This document shows positions 43,926 to 53,325 of a stretch of DNA of 64,000 nt, one piece after another. Source of the stretch: JANQEU01 sp965601455. GTDB taxonomy: Bacteria; Bacteroidota; Bacteroidia; Cytophagales; Cyclobacteriaceae. Under the pieces are notes generated by a model. It ran no database searches and was not told the DNA's origin. It was given only the letters and a program-made list of their open reading frames with translations. The position numbers and the translations under genes are program-made. The stretch covers positions 62,001 to 126,000 of the forward strand of contig OZ271831.1 in assembly GCA_965601455.1 (NCBI GenBank), in the 5' to 3' direction. The first letter of the stretch is position 1. Each line of letters opens with the position of its first letter.

Positions 43926-46664
43926 TTATTCCAACGACCAGTCTTGGCTCATCAAAGCATCGCTGGCAGCTGTGAATTCTCCCATAAATGTATCGAATTC
44001 ATTTGGAGCAAGTATCTCCCTAAGATTGTCTATCGCGTCCCTGGCAAATTCTGGTAAGCCCATATCTACTGCCAGTAGGCAATATCTCTTCAATAGAAAA
44101 ACGGAATACGGATTGATGCTGATGGCATCAACCATCTCGTTGTACTTTACCTCAATAGTAATGTCTTCGTTATCAAGAAAGGCCCTAACCGCCGAAAGGT
44201 CGAAAGCATTATCGATTGCTTGGATGGAACTTCCTTCTGTCTTTCGAAGATCTGAAAACAGTCCAGCGTAGTTATCAATGAATTCAGCCTTATCCTCATC
44301 GAGTAATCTGTTTTCAATTCTCTTCCATATAATCCTTTGCTGTTCAATGGTAAAGAAGGGTAGTAGGTTACCCAATTGATCCGGATTTATTTCATGCGCT
44401 CGATAGTAGACATAGGCAAAACTGGTATCACTCTGGTTTGTGAGTACAGGCTGTAGGAGATTATATAGATCTGTGACGCTAGAATCTCGTTGTGTCAGTA
44501 CACGCCAGTCCTCCTTCGCTTGCGGCCAGAGGCCAGCTTCAAGATCCGCCACTCCTAAATTAAAGTAGGCGGGTTCATATTCATCGGCGATTGCAAGAAG
44601 GAAATACTCCCTGGCAAGAATTGGGGATCCCTGCTCCAGACTCATTAAGCCCAATTGATTAATAAAATAACCTCTCTCATACAACGAAACAGCACGAGTC
44701 AGTATTTCAAGAGTTGTAATGGCTTGATTGACCAATCCATTTGCATACAAATTGAAGGCGAGAGAGTGATTCAGGTGTTTGCCGAGCTCAGCATCTGTTA
44801 TTCCATTTATGAACTTAAGCAAGGAACTATCAGGTGTTATTGCTTTATTCCATGACCCATTAATTGCAAGAGATGCATTCAGAAGGTTTGGACGATCGAG
44901 GATATATCCGTCCAAGGTGGGAGTATTACTTTGTGTACCTGCCAGTTGATAAAGTATGTTTGATTTTAAAGCTGGAACCGATGATGAGAATTCCTGTTCC
45001 AGATTTATCGTATCAGGTGACACACTCCACTTGTTCACTTCCAATGCCCGATTCCAGTCTTCCGTCGATAGGTTTTCTTCAAAAATGCTTTGTGCAGAAT
45101 TAATACTCCCTGAATTAATCAATGAGACAGCTAAATTGTTGGCTAATTCTCCTGATTTAGGATATTTCAGATTTCCTTCTCGCAGAACACCTTGTATGCG
45201 TGATTCGTCATTCATCGACCGAAAAGCATTTCCAATGTTTACGTAAGCATATGGGGAAGCCCTCCTTATCGTGGCTCTGGTGAATCGATAGATAGCTTCA
45301 TCGAAGTCATTTTTGTTTAGTGAAGAGTGTCCTAACTGAAAATTGGAGTAATGATTATCCCAGGCAAACACGCTGCCCTGCCGGTAATACTCATCAGATA
45401 ACGATTGATTACCGACTAGTTGGTAGATATCACCAAGATAATTATAGCGGGCACCTTCAATCATTTTTTGAGGTGCTCGATCGCTATAGAAGAAAAAAGC
45501 GGCTACTATCACCAAACCCGCGAGTTTCGCGGAAATGTAAGGGAAGTTTTGATTCTTGTATGTAATTCGAAAAACTGCCAGCCCCTGAGCTAGAGGGGTA
45601 AAGAAATTGATGATAAGGTATATTAGGAAAAAGGAACCAAAGCCCAGGTGAGCATACAGAGAGAAGTAGCTTACCGAGTCATAAACAGGAGTATTCCCCC
45701 TTATTAAAGCGAATGTCACTACCGTGTATGCAAGAAGTCCCAAGACGTAGATAAATATTCTGACATCGCTTTCGTGTGCTATAAACGATTGGTACAGTTC
45801 GTTTTTATATTGAAAGGACCATATGGCGATGAAGGTAGATATGAAGAATAGGTACAGAGGATCTACCTCGAAAAGTTCAATGTTGATCAGGCCATAGAGA
45901 TCAGCATAGTAAAGCCCCAAATAACCGATGTAGACCATTCCAAAAACCAGAAGATGCTTCTCATTATTCCTGCCTTTGGAACGTGTAATAATGTACAGGA
46001 GAAGAAATAGAATCTCCTCGGCGACTAGGAATACAAAAATCATCGCCATCAGACTGAATCCTATTTGAGTATTTGTAACATAATGAAGAGGTAGCAATGG
46101 GACACTTGAGTGGCAAATTGCCAGGAATGCTGAAGTGGGTACGGTGATCATGATCCACTTCATCAAGGGTGAGGTATTCACTTTGAAGGCGTGAACATAG
46201 TAAGCTGGAGCCAGGGTGCATATCATAAAGGCTATACTTACCCATCTTTTACCCTCTCTGGATCCAAAGAGACTGAGTGAGTCAAGGTCAATAAGACTTA
46301 TCTGTACAAATACTAAGCCGCAAACAATTAAGAAGGCATATCTATTCCAGTAGCTGGTGGCAGCAAGCAAAGCACACACGAGCGTCCATGACAGGTACAT
46401 GAATACTTCTGGAAGCCATTGAATATGTGAAATCGGTTGCGCATGAAACATCTCAATGAGCCTATACTTTTGTCCCTCCAGAGAGAAATTAAACGGACCT
46501 TTCTGAAAACTGTGAAAAACGAAGTTTTCTTTATCCGCTTGGGTCTCAATTTCCCAATCGATAATATGGTCGAAATTATTCTCGTAGTAGAATAGAGCGA
46601 CAACAGTTAAAGCAAGAAGAAAAATCGCCAGAACTCTGATTGGCTTTTCCTTGGGTAGATACAT
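43926..46664 (-). CDS. Polytopic membrane protein with C-terminal TPRs
   Basis: 912 aa; I do not recognise a named family. The first about 400 residues hold roughly ten hydrophobic helices (helix 1 near residues 9-27, then several between 85 and 400), with an about 55-residue extracytoplasmic loop after helix 1. From about residue 425 the protein is soluble and helical with TPR-like units (NYLGDIYQLVGNQSLSDEYY, FQLGHSSLNKNDFDEAIYRF, NNLAVSLINSGSINSAQSIF). The architecture resembles O-antigen-ligase-like or glycosyltransferase-like membrane proteins with TPR tails, but I see no catalytic motif. It is flanked by gatC (5 bp) and hutH (14 bp) with no obvious functional link. Confidence 0.85.
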   Translation of the reverse strand: MYLPKEKPIRVLAIFLLALTVVALFYYENNFDHIIDWEIETQADKENFVFHSFQKGPFNFSLEGQKYRLIEMFHAQPISHIQWLPEVFMYLSWTLVCALLAATSYWNRYAFLIVCGLVFVQISLIDLDSLSLFGSREGKRWVSIAFMICTLAPAYYVHAFKVNTSPLMKWIMITVPTSAFLAICHSSVPLLPLHYVTNTQIGFSLMAMIFVFLVAEEILFLLLYIITRSKGRNNEKHLLVFGMVYIGYLGLYYADLYGLINIELFEVDPLYLFFISTFIAIWSFQYKNELYQSFIAHESDVRIFIYVLGLLAYTVVTFALIRGNTPVYDSVSYFSLYAHLGFGSFFLIYLIINFFTPLAQGLAVFRITYKNQNFPYISAKLAGLVIVAAFFFYSDRAPQKMIEGARYNYLGDIYQLVGNQSLSDEYYRQGSVFAWDNHYSNFQLGHSSLNKNDFDEAIYRFTRATIRRASPYAYVNIGNAFRSMNDESRIQGVLREGNLKYPKSGELANNLAVSLINSGSINSAQSIFEENLSTEDWNRALEVNKWSVSPDTINLEQEFSSSVPALKSNILYQLAGTQSNTPTLDGYILDRPNLLNASLAINGSWNKAITPDSSLLKFINGITDAELGKHLNHSLAFNLYANGLVNQAITTLEILTRAVSLYERGYFINQLGLMSLEQGSPILAREYFLLAIADEYEPAYFNLGVADLEAGLWPQAKEDWRVLTQRDSSVTDLYNLLQPVLTNQSDTSFAYVYYRAHEINPDQLGNLLPFFTIEQQRIIWKRIENRLLDEDKAEFIDNYAGLFSDLRKTEGSSIQAIDNAFDLSAVRAFLDNEDITIEVKYNEMVDAISINPYSVFLLKRYCLLAVDMGLPEFARDAIDNLREILAPNEFDTFMGEFTAASDALMSQDWSLE

Positions 46665-46669
46665 AGCGT

Positions 46670-46957
46670 CTAATCCAAAACCTTAGGGACCTTAAAGAAA
46701 GGATCGATTTTATCCGGAGCATTCTTCAATGCATCATTTGTTGAAAGGATATTTTGAGCAACATCTTCCCGAAATACACTTTTCTCTGCTGACATGTGTA
46801 GCATAGAGGACGTTTGACTTGTATCCAACTCATCGAGTTTCTCTATCCATGTTACAATTTCTTCTAGATCCTTAAGTAAAGATTCTTCCTCACCCTCAGG
46901 AATTTCAATTCTGGCCAGATGAGCCAGTTTGCTCAATGTACTCTTATCGATTTTCAT
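46670..46957 (-). CDS. gatC: Asp/Glu-tRNA amidotransferase subunit C
   Basis: 95 aa, standard GatC size. It stabilises the GatA-GatB complex. Family pattern: LSKLAHLARIEIPEGEEESLLKDLEEIVTWIEKLDELDTS near the N-terminus and the C-terminal FREDVAQNILSTNDALKNAPDKIDPFFKVPKVL. A TAGCTTTG promoter box sits just upstream, so it can probably be expressed apart from plsC. Confidence 0.96.
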   Translation of the reverse strand: MKIDKSTLSKLAHLARIEIPEGEEESLLKDLEEIVTWIEKLDELDTSQTSSMLHMSAEKSVFREDVAQNILSTNDALKNAPDKIDPFFKVPKVLD

Positions 46958-46963
46958 CTGCTA

Positions 46964-46971
46964 CAAAGCTA
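46964..46971 (-). promoter_or_regulatory. -7 box 6 bp from gatC start
   Basis: On the minus strand TAGCTTTG, a full TAnnTTTG match, ends 6 bp before the gatC ATG. Transcription would start at or next to the start codon, giving a leaderless or nearly leaderless mRNA. No TTTG occurs at the ideal -33 spacing; the nearest TTG is about 26 bp away. Confidence 0.45.
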
Positions 46972-46982
46972 AAATAATTACC

Positions 46983-47732
46983 CTATCGGTTTTCATTCAA
47001 TTCCGTTTGAATGATGTCATATACCTTTTTTTTCAGATCATCAACGTTGGAATAAGCAGGGTCTGTTGGATGGATGGGGTTTAATACTGTAATTTGAATG
47101 GGATAATTACGCAACTGAAATTTGTTATCGTCTGGAAGGATTCGGTAGTTATTATGAATCGCTAGGGGAAGAATAGCGACTCTTTTTTCGATTGCCAATC
47201 GAAAGGCACCATCACGAAAGGGCACCATCTTAGGAGGTTCTTCGGATTTAATTCCTCCTTCAGGAAAGAAAAGTACATTAAAGCCGCTGGATACCTCTGC
47301 AGCTGATTGAACATAGCTGCTCACTCGGCTTTTTAGCTTTTCTCTGTCGACCGCTATATGGATCTTCTTAAACATGTAACCAAAGACTGGAATTCTTTGC
47401 ACCGAGCTCTTCCCGATATACTTGAAAGGTATACCGATTAAAGGTGTGGACGGGATATCGAGAAAGGAGAAATGATTAGCACATAGTATATATTGCTGGT
47501 TTTTTGAGGGAACATACTTCTTGTTGATTTTAACCCGAAAGAATAATAATGGAAAGTAGACCCAGGCCCATGGAGCATTAAATCGCAGCGCGGTTCGATG
47601 CCAGGATCTACGCTGTGCCAATACTAACTGTGGCAATAGAAAGAAAACACTGGAAACAATGAAAATAATTAGGCCGTATGCCGTATACAGTCTGGAACGC
47701 AATTGCATGTGACCAAAATAATGAGTCGACAT
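46983..47732 (-). CDS. plsC: 1-acyl-sn-glycerol-3-phosphate acyltransferase
   Basis: 249 aa from ATG 47732. A TTG seven codons upstream (47753) and an ATG eight codons downstream (47708) are alternatives, and the last matches the family start best (MQLRSRLYTAYG). A hydrophobic N-terminal helix is followed by the acyltransferase domain. The usual HX4D reads NHFSFLDIP here, with H and D in place; the glycerol-phosphate motif is FFPEGGIKS, and PLAIHN is near the C-terminus. It acylates lysophosphatidate in phospholipid synthesis at the inner membrane. It is divergent from the ABC gene at 47784. Confidence 0.9.
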   Translation of the reverse strand: MSTHYFGHMQLRSRLYTAYGLIIFIVSSVFFLLPQLVLAQRRSWHRTALRFNAPWAWVYFPLLFFRVKINKKYVPSKNQQYILCANHFSFLDIPSTPLIGIPFKYIGKSSVQRIPVFGYMFKKIHIAVDREKLKSRVSSYVQSAAEVSSGFNVLFFPEGGIKSEEPPKMVPFRDGAFRLAIEKRVAILPLAIHNNYRILPDDNKFQLRNYPIQITVLNPIHPTDPAYSNVDDLKKKVYDIIQTELNENR

Positions 47733-47783
47733 GGATTTTAAAAAAAGTACCAAATTAGATTAGCATCTCTCGATTATTAATTA

Positions 47784-48698
47784 ATGAGCACGAACAACAC
47801 CATACTTGCTGTTGAGGGGATTACCAAAAATTACAGCGATCATAAGGCTCTTAACAATATATCCCTGGAGGTTCCGAAAGGAAGTATTTTCGGATTACTA
47901 GGCCCTAATGGTGCAGGGAAAACTACCTTGATAAGGATCATAACCAGGATTATTGAACCAGATACGGGGACGGTAATGCTGGAAGGTGCACGAATGACGC
48001 CTGAACTTGTGAGAAGAATAGGCTACTTACCGGAAGAGAGAGGACTCTACAAGAAAATGAAAGTAGGGGAGCAATTAGTTTATTTAGCTCGATTAAAGGG
48101 TATGTCAAGATCAGAAGCCTTAAAGGAGATAAAGCATTGGCTGGATAAGTTGGACTTATCAAATTGGTGGAATAAGAATATCGAAGATCTTTCTAAGGGC
48201 ATGGCTCAGAAAGTACAGTTTATTGCTACTGTGGTTCACAAACCAACATTGATCATTTTGGATGAACCATTTTCGGGCTTTGATCCAGTAAATGCAGATT
48301 TGATTAAGAACGAAATCTTGAAACTGCGTAGCGAAGGGATGACCGTCATATTTTCAACTCATCGGATGGAGTCGGTTGAAGAATTATGCGATCATATTGC
48401 ATTAATAAATAAATCAACCAAGATCATCGACGGTCCAAAAGATAAGATTAAGAATGATCATCGAGCAGGCATATATCAACTGGATTTCACTGGCAGTCTG
48501 CCCGAAAATGGAGTAGCCCATGTATTAGATGTGATAGAAATTGAAGGAGGAATGAAAAGTGCACAGCTAAAAGATATTAATGGAGCAGGACCGAATGAAT
48601 TACTAAAGTCCCTGGTCAACCAGGTGGAGATATTCTCGTTCCGAGAGAAAATCCCATCAATCAACGAAATATTCATCTCAACTGTAAAGGAATCATGA
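47784..48698 (+). CDS. ABC transporter ATP-binding protein, NatA-like
   Basis: 304 aa. Walker A GPNGAGKTT (residues about 38-46), signature LSKGMAQKVQ, Walker B LIILDEPFSGFDP and switch His in FSTHRM; the C-terminal 80 residues look like the DUF4162 extension found in NatA/drug-exporter ATPases. It would energise the permease whose start overlaps its stop (ATGA at 48695). It could export sodium, lipids or drugs; the substrate is not evident. Confidence 0.93.
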   Translation: MSTNNTILAVEGITKNYSDHKALNNISLEVPKGSIFGLLGPNGAGKTTLIRIITRIIEPDTGTVMLEGARMTPELVRRIGYLPEERGLYKKMKVGEQLVYLARLKGMSRSEALKEIKHWLDKLDLSNWWNKNIEDLSKGMAQKVQFIATVVHKPTLIILDEPFSGFDPVNADLIKNEILKLRSEGMTVIFSTHRMESVEELCDHIALINKSTKIIDGPKDKIKNDHRAGIYQLDFTGSLPENGVAHVLDVIEIEGGMKSAQLKDINGAGPNELLKSLVNQVEIFSFREKIPSINEIFISTVKES

Positions 48699-49990
48699 AT
48701 CAAGTTGGATTGATAATCATTCGGGAGTACTTGTCTCGTGTTAAGAAAAGGTCATTTCTTGTAGCAAGTATTCTTGGGCCTGTTTTCATGGCAGGTGTTA
48801 TCATTTTGCCTACCTATTTGGCGACACGTGGGGTTGAGTTGAAAACCATAATGGTCGTTGACGAAAGTGAACTTCTTGAGGATGTTTTTGTCTCAGATGA
48901 TGAGTTGGAATATGATTTCCACGACCTGGATTTGGAAATGGCCAAACAGAAAATGCTAGTTGAGGATTACTATGGACTCATTTTCATACCCAAGTTATCT
49001 CTTGATGACCCAGAAGGATATGTTTTCTATTCCGGGTCAAATCCGAGTTTGGCTGTAGTAGGCAAAATTGAGGGCGCAATTGACAGGAAGGTGGAGGATT
49101 TACGATTACAAGAGTCTGGATTAGATAGTGATATCGTCAATTCCTTTAAAGTCAACACCAAGGTTGCTACAATTAATCTGAGTAAATCGGGCTCTGAAAA
49201 ATCGAGTAGCTCGGGCGCTGCGACAGCAGTAGGTTATATCTCAGCCTTTCTCATTTACATGTTTATATTTTTCTATGGTGCCCAATGTATGAGGGGCGTA
49301 ATTGAGGAAAAGAATACAAGGATTGTAGAAATAATTGTCTCTTCCGTAAAACCATTTCAACTAATGATCGGCAAAATCATAGGTATTGCGGGTGTAGGTC
49401 TGACTCAGTTTCTGATTTGGATAATACTTACTTCAGGAGTAGTTGCCGGTATTTCAGTATTTCTAGGATTTTCAAAAGTTTCACAGGAGAATATGATGGC
49501 ACCCCCACAGTCGACAAATATGGATCCTTCTATTGTGGAATCGGCCTTTCAATCCCTATCAGCGATAAATTTCTCGATGGTGGTTGTTGCCTTCTTGTTT
49601 TTCTTCATAGGAGGATACTTGTTATACGGTGCTTTATTTGCAGCTGTTGGTTCGGCTTCTGATTCAGATGCAGATGCACAGCAATTCATGCTACCTGTGA
49701 CCGTACCTTTGATTTTTGCGATAATAATGCTTGGCGCAGTGCTGACTGATCCGGACGGAACGCTAGCTTTCTGGTTGTCAATGATCCCTTTCACATCACC
49801 AGTTATCATGATGATGCGAGTCCCTTTCGGTGTAGAACTCTGGGAATTACTACTATCGATTGCGTTGCTGATTGCGGGATTCATTTTTACGACATGGCTC
49901 GCCAGTAGAATTTATCGAATTGGAATACTCATGCATGGCAGTAAGGTCAATTGGAAAGTACTAGCGAAGTGGCTCACCATGAATAACTAA
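48695..49990 (+). CDS. ABC-2 type permease, NatB-like
   Basis: 431 aa. One membrane helix near the N-terminus (residues about 22-44), a large extracytoplasmic domain (about 50-175), then about six helices with the ABC-2 signature MRGVIEEKNTRIVEIIVSSVKPFQLMIGKIIGIAGVGLTQF. It pairs with the preceding ATPase through a 4-bp overlap. This NatB/YhaP-like arrangement is widespread in Bacteroidota; the transported molecule is unknown. Confidence 0.92.
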   Translation: MNQVGLIIIREYLSRVKKRSFLVASILGPVFMAGVIILPTYLATRGVELKTIMVVDESELLEDVFVSDDELEYDFHDLDLEMAKQKMLVEDYYGLIFIPKLSLDDPEGYVFYSGSNPSLAVVGKIEGAIDRKVEDLRLQESGLDSDIVNSFKVNTKVATINLSKSGSEKSSSSGAATAVGYISAFLIYMFIFFYGAQCMRGVIEEKNTRIVEIIVSSVKPFQLMIGKIIGIAGVGLTQFLIWIILTSGVVAGISVFLGFSKVSQENMMAPPQSTNMDPSIVESAFQSLSAINFSMVVVAFLFFFIGGYLLYGALFAAVGSASDSDADAQQFMLPVTVPLIFAIIMLGAVLTDPDGTLAFWLSMIPFTSPVIMMMRVPFGVELWELLLSIALLIAGFIFTTWLASRIYRIGILMHGSKVNWKVLAKWLTMNN

Positions 49991-50040
49991 TTTCGAGGTG
50001 TTTTTGACTATCTTTTGGTGACGACAAATCATCCAAGCCA

Positions 50041-51243
50041 TTGAAACTAAGAGAGTCCGTAGGTATTGATCTTTACACCAACCGTTCCTTTTTAAAGTGG
50101 TTTGTATTAACTGTTTCGGTAATAATTGGTTCAGGATCTATCCTATATACCAATCGACTGGTCAAAGAGATCCGTGAAAGGGAAAGAAGACAAGTAGCCT
50201 TATATGCCAGAACACTCGAATATCTGGCAAACGAGGTTAATCCAAGCTCGGAGTTGATCTTTATGCTGGATGAGATCGTTCAAGCCAACACGACAATACC
50301 AGTAATTCTAACTGACCTTAACGGCACCCCTGAAGATTATAGAAATATTCCGAGAATTGAGAAGTTTAATGAGGAAGAGAGAGAACTCTATCTAAGACAC
50401 AAAATTACAGAGATGATGGAGGAGCACGAACCCATTGAGGTCAAATTAGTCGATCTCAACAATCGGGTTTACGGAGGCAAATTAATCTATTACGAAAATT
50501 CGTATTTGCTGACTCAACTTCAGTTCTATCCTTATATACAGTTATTAGTAATTTCCTTATTCGGATTGATAACTTTCACAATTTTCAACTACTCCAGATC
50601 CTCAGAACAAAATCGTGTTTGGGTTGGACTAGCAAAAGAAACTGCTCATCAACTGGGGACCCCCTTATCCTCGCTTATGGCATGGGTTGAGTACCTGAAA
50701 TCTCACTATCCTTCAGACCCTAATCTTCTGGAATTTGATAAAGACATTTCGCGATTGAGTACAATCACTTCAAGGTTCAGTAGTATTGGAAGTGTACCAA
50801 ATCTTCAACCTCATGATCTTAATGATGTGGTCGATGACTCTGTCTCGTATTTACGTGATCGATTGTCAAAAAAGATTGTCTTCAGATTTGAGAAGACTGA
50901 AGCCATAACTACGGTTTTGAACACAGACTTATTTTCATGGGTCCTTGAAAACCTGATAAAAAATGCTGTTGATGCGATGGATGGTCACGGTAGCATAACA
51001 ATAGTTATTAATAAACTAGGGAAGTCAAATGCCTATTTGGATATTTCTGATACTGGGAAGGGGATATCAAAATCCCGGGTTAGCAAAATATTCACACCCG
51101 GTTACACCACTAAGAAGAGGGGATGGGGTCTAGGCTTAACCTTGGTGAAGAGGATTGTAGAGAACTACCATGAAGGAAGAATCTTTGTAAAAAAGTCAGA
51201 TTCCCGAGGGACTACTTTTCGGATTGTTCTTAAGACTCATTAG
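50041..51243 (+). CDS. Sensor histidine kinase, orphan
   Basis: 400 aa from TTG 50041, the only start that keeps the first membrane helix (about 20-38). An extracytoplasmic region of about 125 residues is followed by a second helix (about 170-190), then the dimerisation/phosphoacceptor H-box AKETAHQLGTPLSSLMAW, N-box ENLIKNAVDAMDG, G1 DTGKGI, F-box FTPGYTTK and G2 GWGLGL. No HAMP or PAS domain is visible. No response regulator is adjacent. It starts 50 bp after the ABC permease, so it may be controlled with it. Confidence 0.92.
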   Translation: MKLRESVGIDLYTNRSFLKWFVLTVSVIIGSGSILYTNRLVKEIRERERRQVALYARTLEYLANEVNPSSELIFMLDEIVQANTTIPVILTDLNGTPEDYRNIPRIEKFNEEERELYLRHKITEMMEEHEPIEVKLVDLNNRVYGGKLIYYENSYLLTQLQFYPYIQLLVISLFGLITFTIFNYSRSSEQNRVWVGLAKETAHQLGTPLSSLMAWVEYLKSHYPSDPNLLEFDKDISRLSTITSRFSSIGSVPNLQPHDLNDVVDDSVSYLRDRLSKKIVFRFEKTEAITTVLNTDLFSWVLENLIKNAVDAMDGHGSITIVINKLGKSNAYLDISDTGKGISKSRVSKIFTPGYTTKKRGWGLGLTLVKRIVENYHEGRIFVKKSDSRGTTFRIVLKTH

Positions 51244-51261
51244 AAACGAATTAGTCCCTGA

Positions 51262-52098
51262 TCAATCATCCAGGAGACTAAAAACATCCTCGAGAAGATC
51301 AGTAACTCTGGCAAACGGGTCTTTCCGAATATTCCCTTCTTCTTCCTCAATTTTCAAGAAAAGACCGTCTAATCCCTTACCGGTAGCAAAGGCACTGAGA
51401 TCCGGTTCTTCAAGAACTTCCAGTCCGGCAATTGAAGCGAATGAACTACTTTGAAGCAGTCCGGTAGGTATATCTGTCGAGAGTATTCCATTGTAGGTAT
51501 TCACAAAAGAGGAATACACTTCTTCCACACTCTTATCTCCTATTTGAACGCCATTAATTGCAGCGTCAATTTTAGGTTCATAGGTGTCAAATAAAGCATC
51601 GAAGGTGTTGTCTTTTAAATAGGTAGTTGCTGCATCGTCAGGTCCAAATAAAATGGCATTTGCGTCGGCGATAGTGATACCGGTAATGGCATCAAAAAAT
51701 ATAGGGCCCGCTTCATTCGCAGCACTTTCTGCCGCCCTGTTGATTCCGGTTATCAGTTGATCTTCAATGTCTGCTAAACTGTTTATTCCTAAGAGTGGAA
51801 CCCCGGTAGTATAAATATCCTCACCTGAGAGTACGCCGAGTCCGAAAACTTCGATTTCAATAGCTTTGAAGTCTTCGATTTGTTGTTCCAGTTCATCAGG
51901 GAGTAAAATTTTGACTGCCTGATCCTTCAGGTACCCATCAACGCCTGCCAGCCTGCTGGTGGCTGTATCCGTTCCTACCCTCAAAGCCTCCTTTAAACCG
52001 GCCGCAATATCAGGCTCAGAATCCTTATTTGTATCATCCAGGAGGTCGCACGAGTAACCTAAAAGTGCCAAAACCAAAAAGGGAAATAGTTTTCTCAT
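51262..52098 (-). CDS. DUF4197 lipoprotein
   Basis: 278 aa. Lipoprotein signal FLVLALLGYSC (Cys at residue 17). The mature part matches the DUF4197 pattern: GLKEALRVGTDTATSRLAGVDGYLKD, an ILLP segment, GINRAAESAANEAGPIFFDAITGITIADANAILFGPDDAATTYLKDNT, and a conserved helical end DGLFLKIEEEEGNIRKDPFARVTDLLEDVFSLLD. The function is unknown. It is convergent with the histidine kinase (18-bp gap) and divergent from sigA. Confidence 0.88.
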   Translation of the reverse strand: MRKLFPFLVLALLGYSCDLLDDTNKDSEPDIAAGLKEALRVGTDTATSRLAGVDGYLKDQAVKILLPDELEQQIEDFKAIEIEVFGLGVLSGEDIYTTGVPLLGINSLADIEDQLITGINRAAESAANEAGPIFFDAITGITIADANAILFGPDDAATTYLKDNTFDALFDTYEPKIDAAINGVQIGDKSVEEVYSSFVNTYNGILSTDIPTGLLQSSSFASIAGLEVLEEPDLSAFATGKGLDGLFLKIEEEEGNIRKDPFARVTDLLEDVFSLLDD

Positions 52099-52400
52099 TT
52101 CAATGCGTATTTGTATGCAAAATAACGTGAATGATTACCCAATGGTGTATTGGAAATACAATAAATGCCGTTAATAGTTAAAAATGTACGAAAAACATCC
52201 ATAACAGTCGCTGGAACATGAAAATGTGTTATATTATCGAACATTCTTGTGAAAATTACTGAAACTAATCCAGCACCTTTTGAGTTGAACTATATAGTTA
52301 ACAGCCAAGAAAGTTGACTTGAATGTATAATACTCGTAATTTCGCGGTTCGGCCTTTGATTACAGAGTCATTTTTTAACGAAACGATTTAGAAAGAATAT
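52099..52400. other. Divergent intergenic region upstream of sigA
   Basis: About 300 bp without a gene between the DUF4197 gene and sigA. It is AT-rich and contains the sigA promoter candidate near its right end. On the minus strand the sequence TTATTTTG (52118-52125) is a 7-of-8 match to TAnnTTTG, a possible box for DUF4197. I see no tRNA, small ORF or strong hairpin in the remainder. Confidence 0.5.
52313..52344 (+). promoter_or_regulatory. Candidate sigA promoter
   Basis: GTTG at 52313-52316, a 20-bp spacer, and TAATTTCG at 52337-52344, one mismatch from TAnnTTTG. It lies about 56 bp upstream of the sigA ATG. The spacing fits the Bacteroidota primary-sigma promoter, so sigA would read its own promoter. 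Confidence 0.5.
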
Positions 52401-53273
52401 ATGCGACAACTGAAGATTACCCAGTCAATTACCAATCGAAGAGAAAGTCATACCCTCGAAAAGTATTTTACTGAGGTAAGTAACGTCCCAATGATTACCC
52501 CTGACGAGGAAGTAACATTGGCTAAGAGAATTAGAGAGGGCGATGAATTGGCCCTGGAGAAGTTGGTTAAGGCCAACTTGCGATTTGTTGTTTCCGTTGC
52601 AAAACAATATCAAAACCGAAGTTTACCATTAAACGACCTTATCAACGAAGGAAACCTTGGCTTGATCAAGGCAGCCAAAAAGTTCGATGAGACCAAGGGA
52701 TTTAAGTTTATCTCCTATGCGGTTTGGTGGATCAGACAATCAATCATGCAAGCGTTAGCCGAACAATCACGAATTGTTAGGTTGCCAATGAACAAATCAG
52801 GGGCAATTAATCAGATTCGTCGGGCATACGCAGAGCTGGAACAGAAGTTTGAAAGAGAGCCCACGGAAGAAGAATTGGCAGAAATACTGGATATGAAGCC
52901 AAACGAGGTTCGAAATACTCTTGGAGCCGAAGTGAAGCAAATGTCTATGGATGCTCCTTTTGGAGAAGACGAATCAGGTTCTCTGTTGGATGTACTTGAA
53001 AACGATACCACCGGACCAACAGATGGTGAGTTAGTTTTTAATGATTCGTTAAAGGTGGAAACTTTGAGAGCACTATCAACTCTAACCGCTCGTGAAAGAG
53101 AAGTGATCATGATGAGTTTTGGAATCGGTCACGACAATCCCTACACACTAGAGGAAATAGGTGATGCAATGGGATTAACAAGGGAGAGAGTTCGTCAGAT
53201 ACGGGAAAAAGCCCTTCAAAAGCTGAGAGAACCAACAAAAAACAGAAGGTTGAAAGAATTTGTGGCTAACTAA
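52401..53273 (+). CDS. rpoD: Primary sigma factor, short Bacteroidota type
   Basis: 290 aa. It directs RNA polymerase to housekeeping promoters. Region 1.2 is EKYFTEVSNVPMITPDEEVTLAKRI, region 2 LVKANLRFVVSVAKQYQNRSLPLNDLINEGNLGLIKAAKKFDETKGFKFISYAVWWIRQSI, region 3 and region 4 with ALSTLTAREREVIMMSFGI and the helix-turn-helix YTLEEIGDAMGLTRERVRQIREKALQKLR. Region 1.1 and the nonconserved insert of proteobacterial RpoD are absent, which is normal for this phylum (SigA, sometimes named RpoD). It ends at a strong terminator. Confidence 0.96.
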   Translation: MRQLKITQSITNRRESHTLEKYFTEVSNVPMITPDEEVTLAKRIREGDELALEKLVKANLRFVVSVAKQYQNRSLPLNDLINEGNLGLIKAAKKFDETKGFKFISYAVWWIRQSIMQALAEQSRIVRLPMNKSGAINQIRRAYAELEQKFEREPTEEELAEILDMKPNEVRNTLGAEVKQMSMDAPFGEDESGSLLDVLENDTTGPTDGELVFNDSLKVETLRALSTLTAREREVIMMSFGIGHDNPYTLEEIGDAMGLTRERVRQIREKALQKLREPTKNRRLKEFVAN

Positions 53274-53295
53274 GGTTCACCACAATAGAACTAGA

Positions 53296-53325
53296 AACCC
53301 TGACCATTTGGTCGGGGTTTTTTTT
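53296..53325 (+). terminator. Rho-independent terminator after sigA
   Basis: AACCCTGACC and GGTCGGGGTT form a 10-bp stem with one T-G pair and an ATTT loop, followed by eight T. The convergent porin stop lies at its 3' edge, so it may act only for sigA. Confidence 0.88.
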
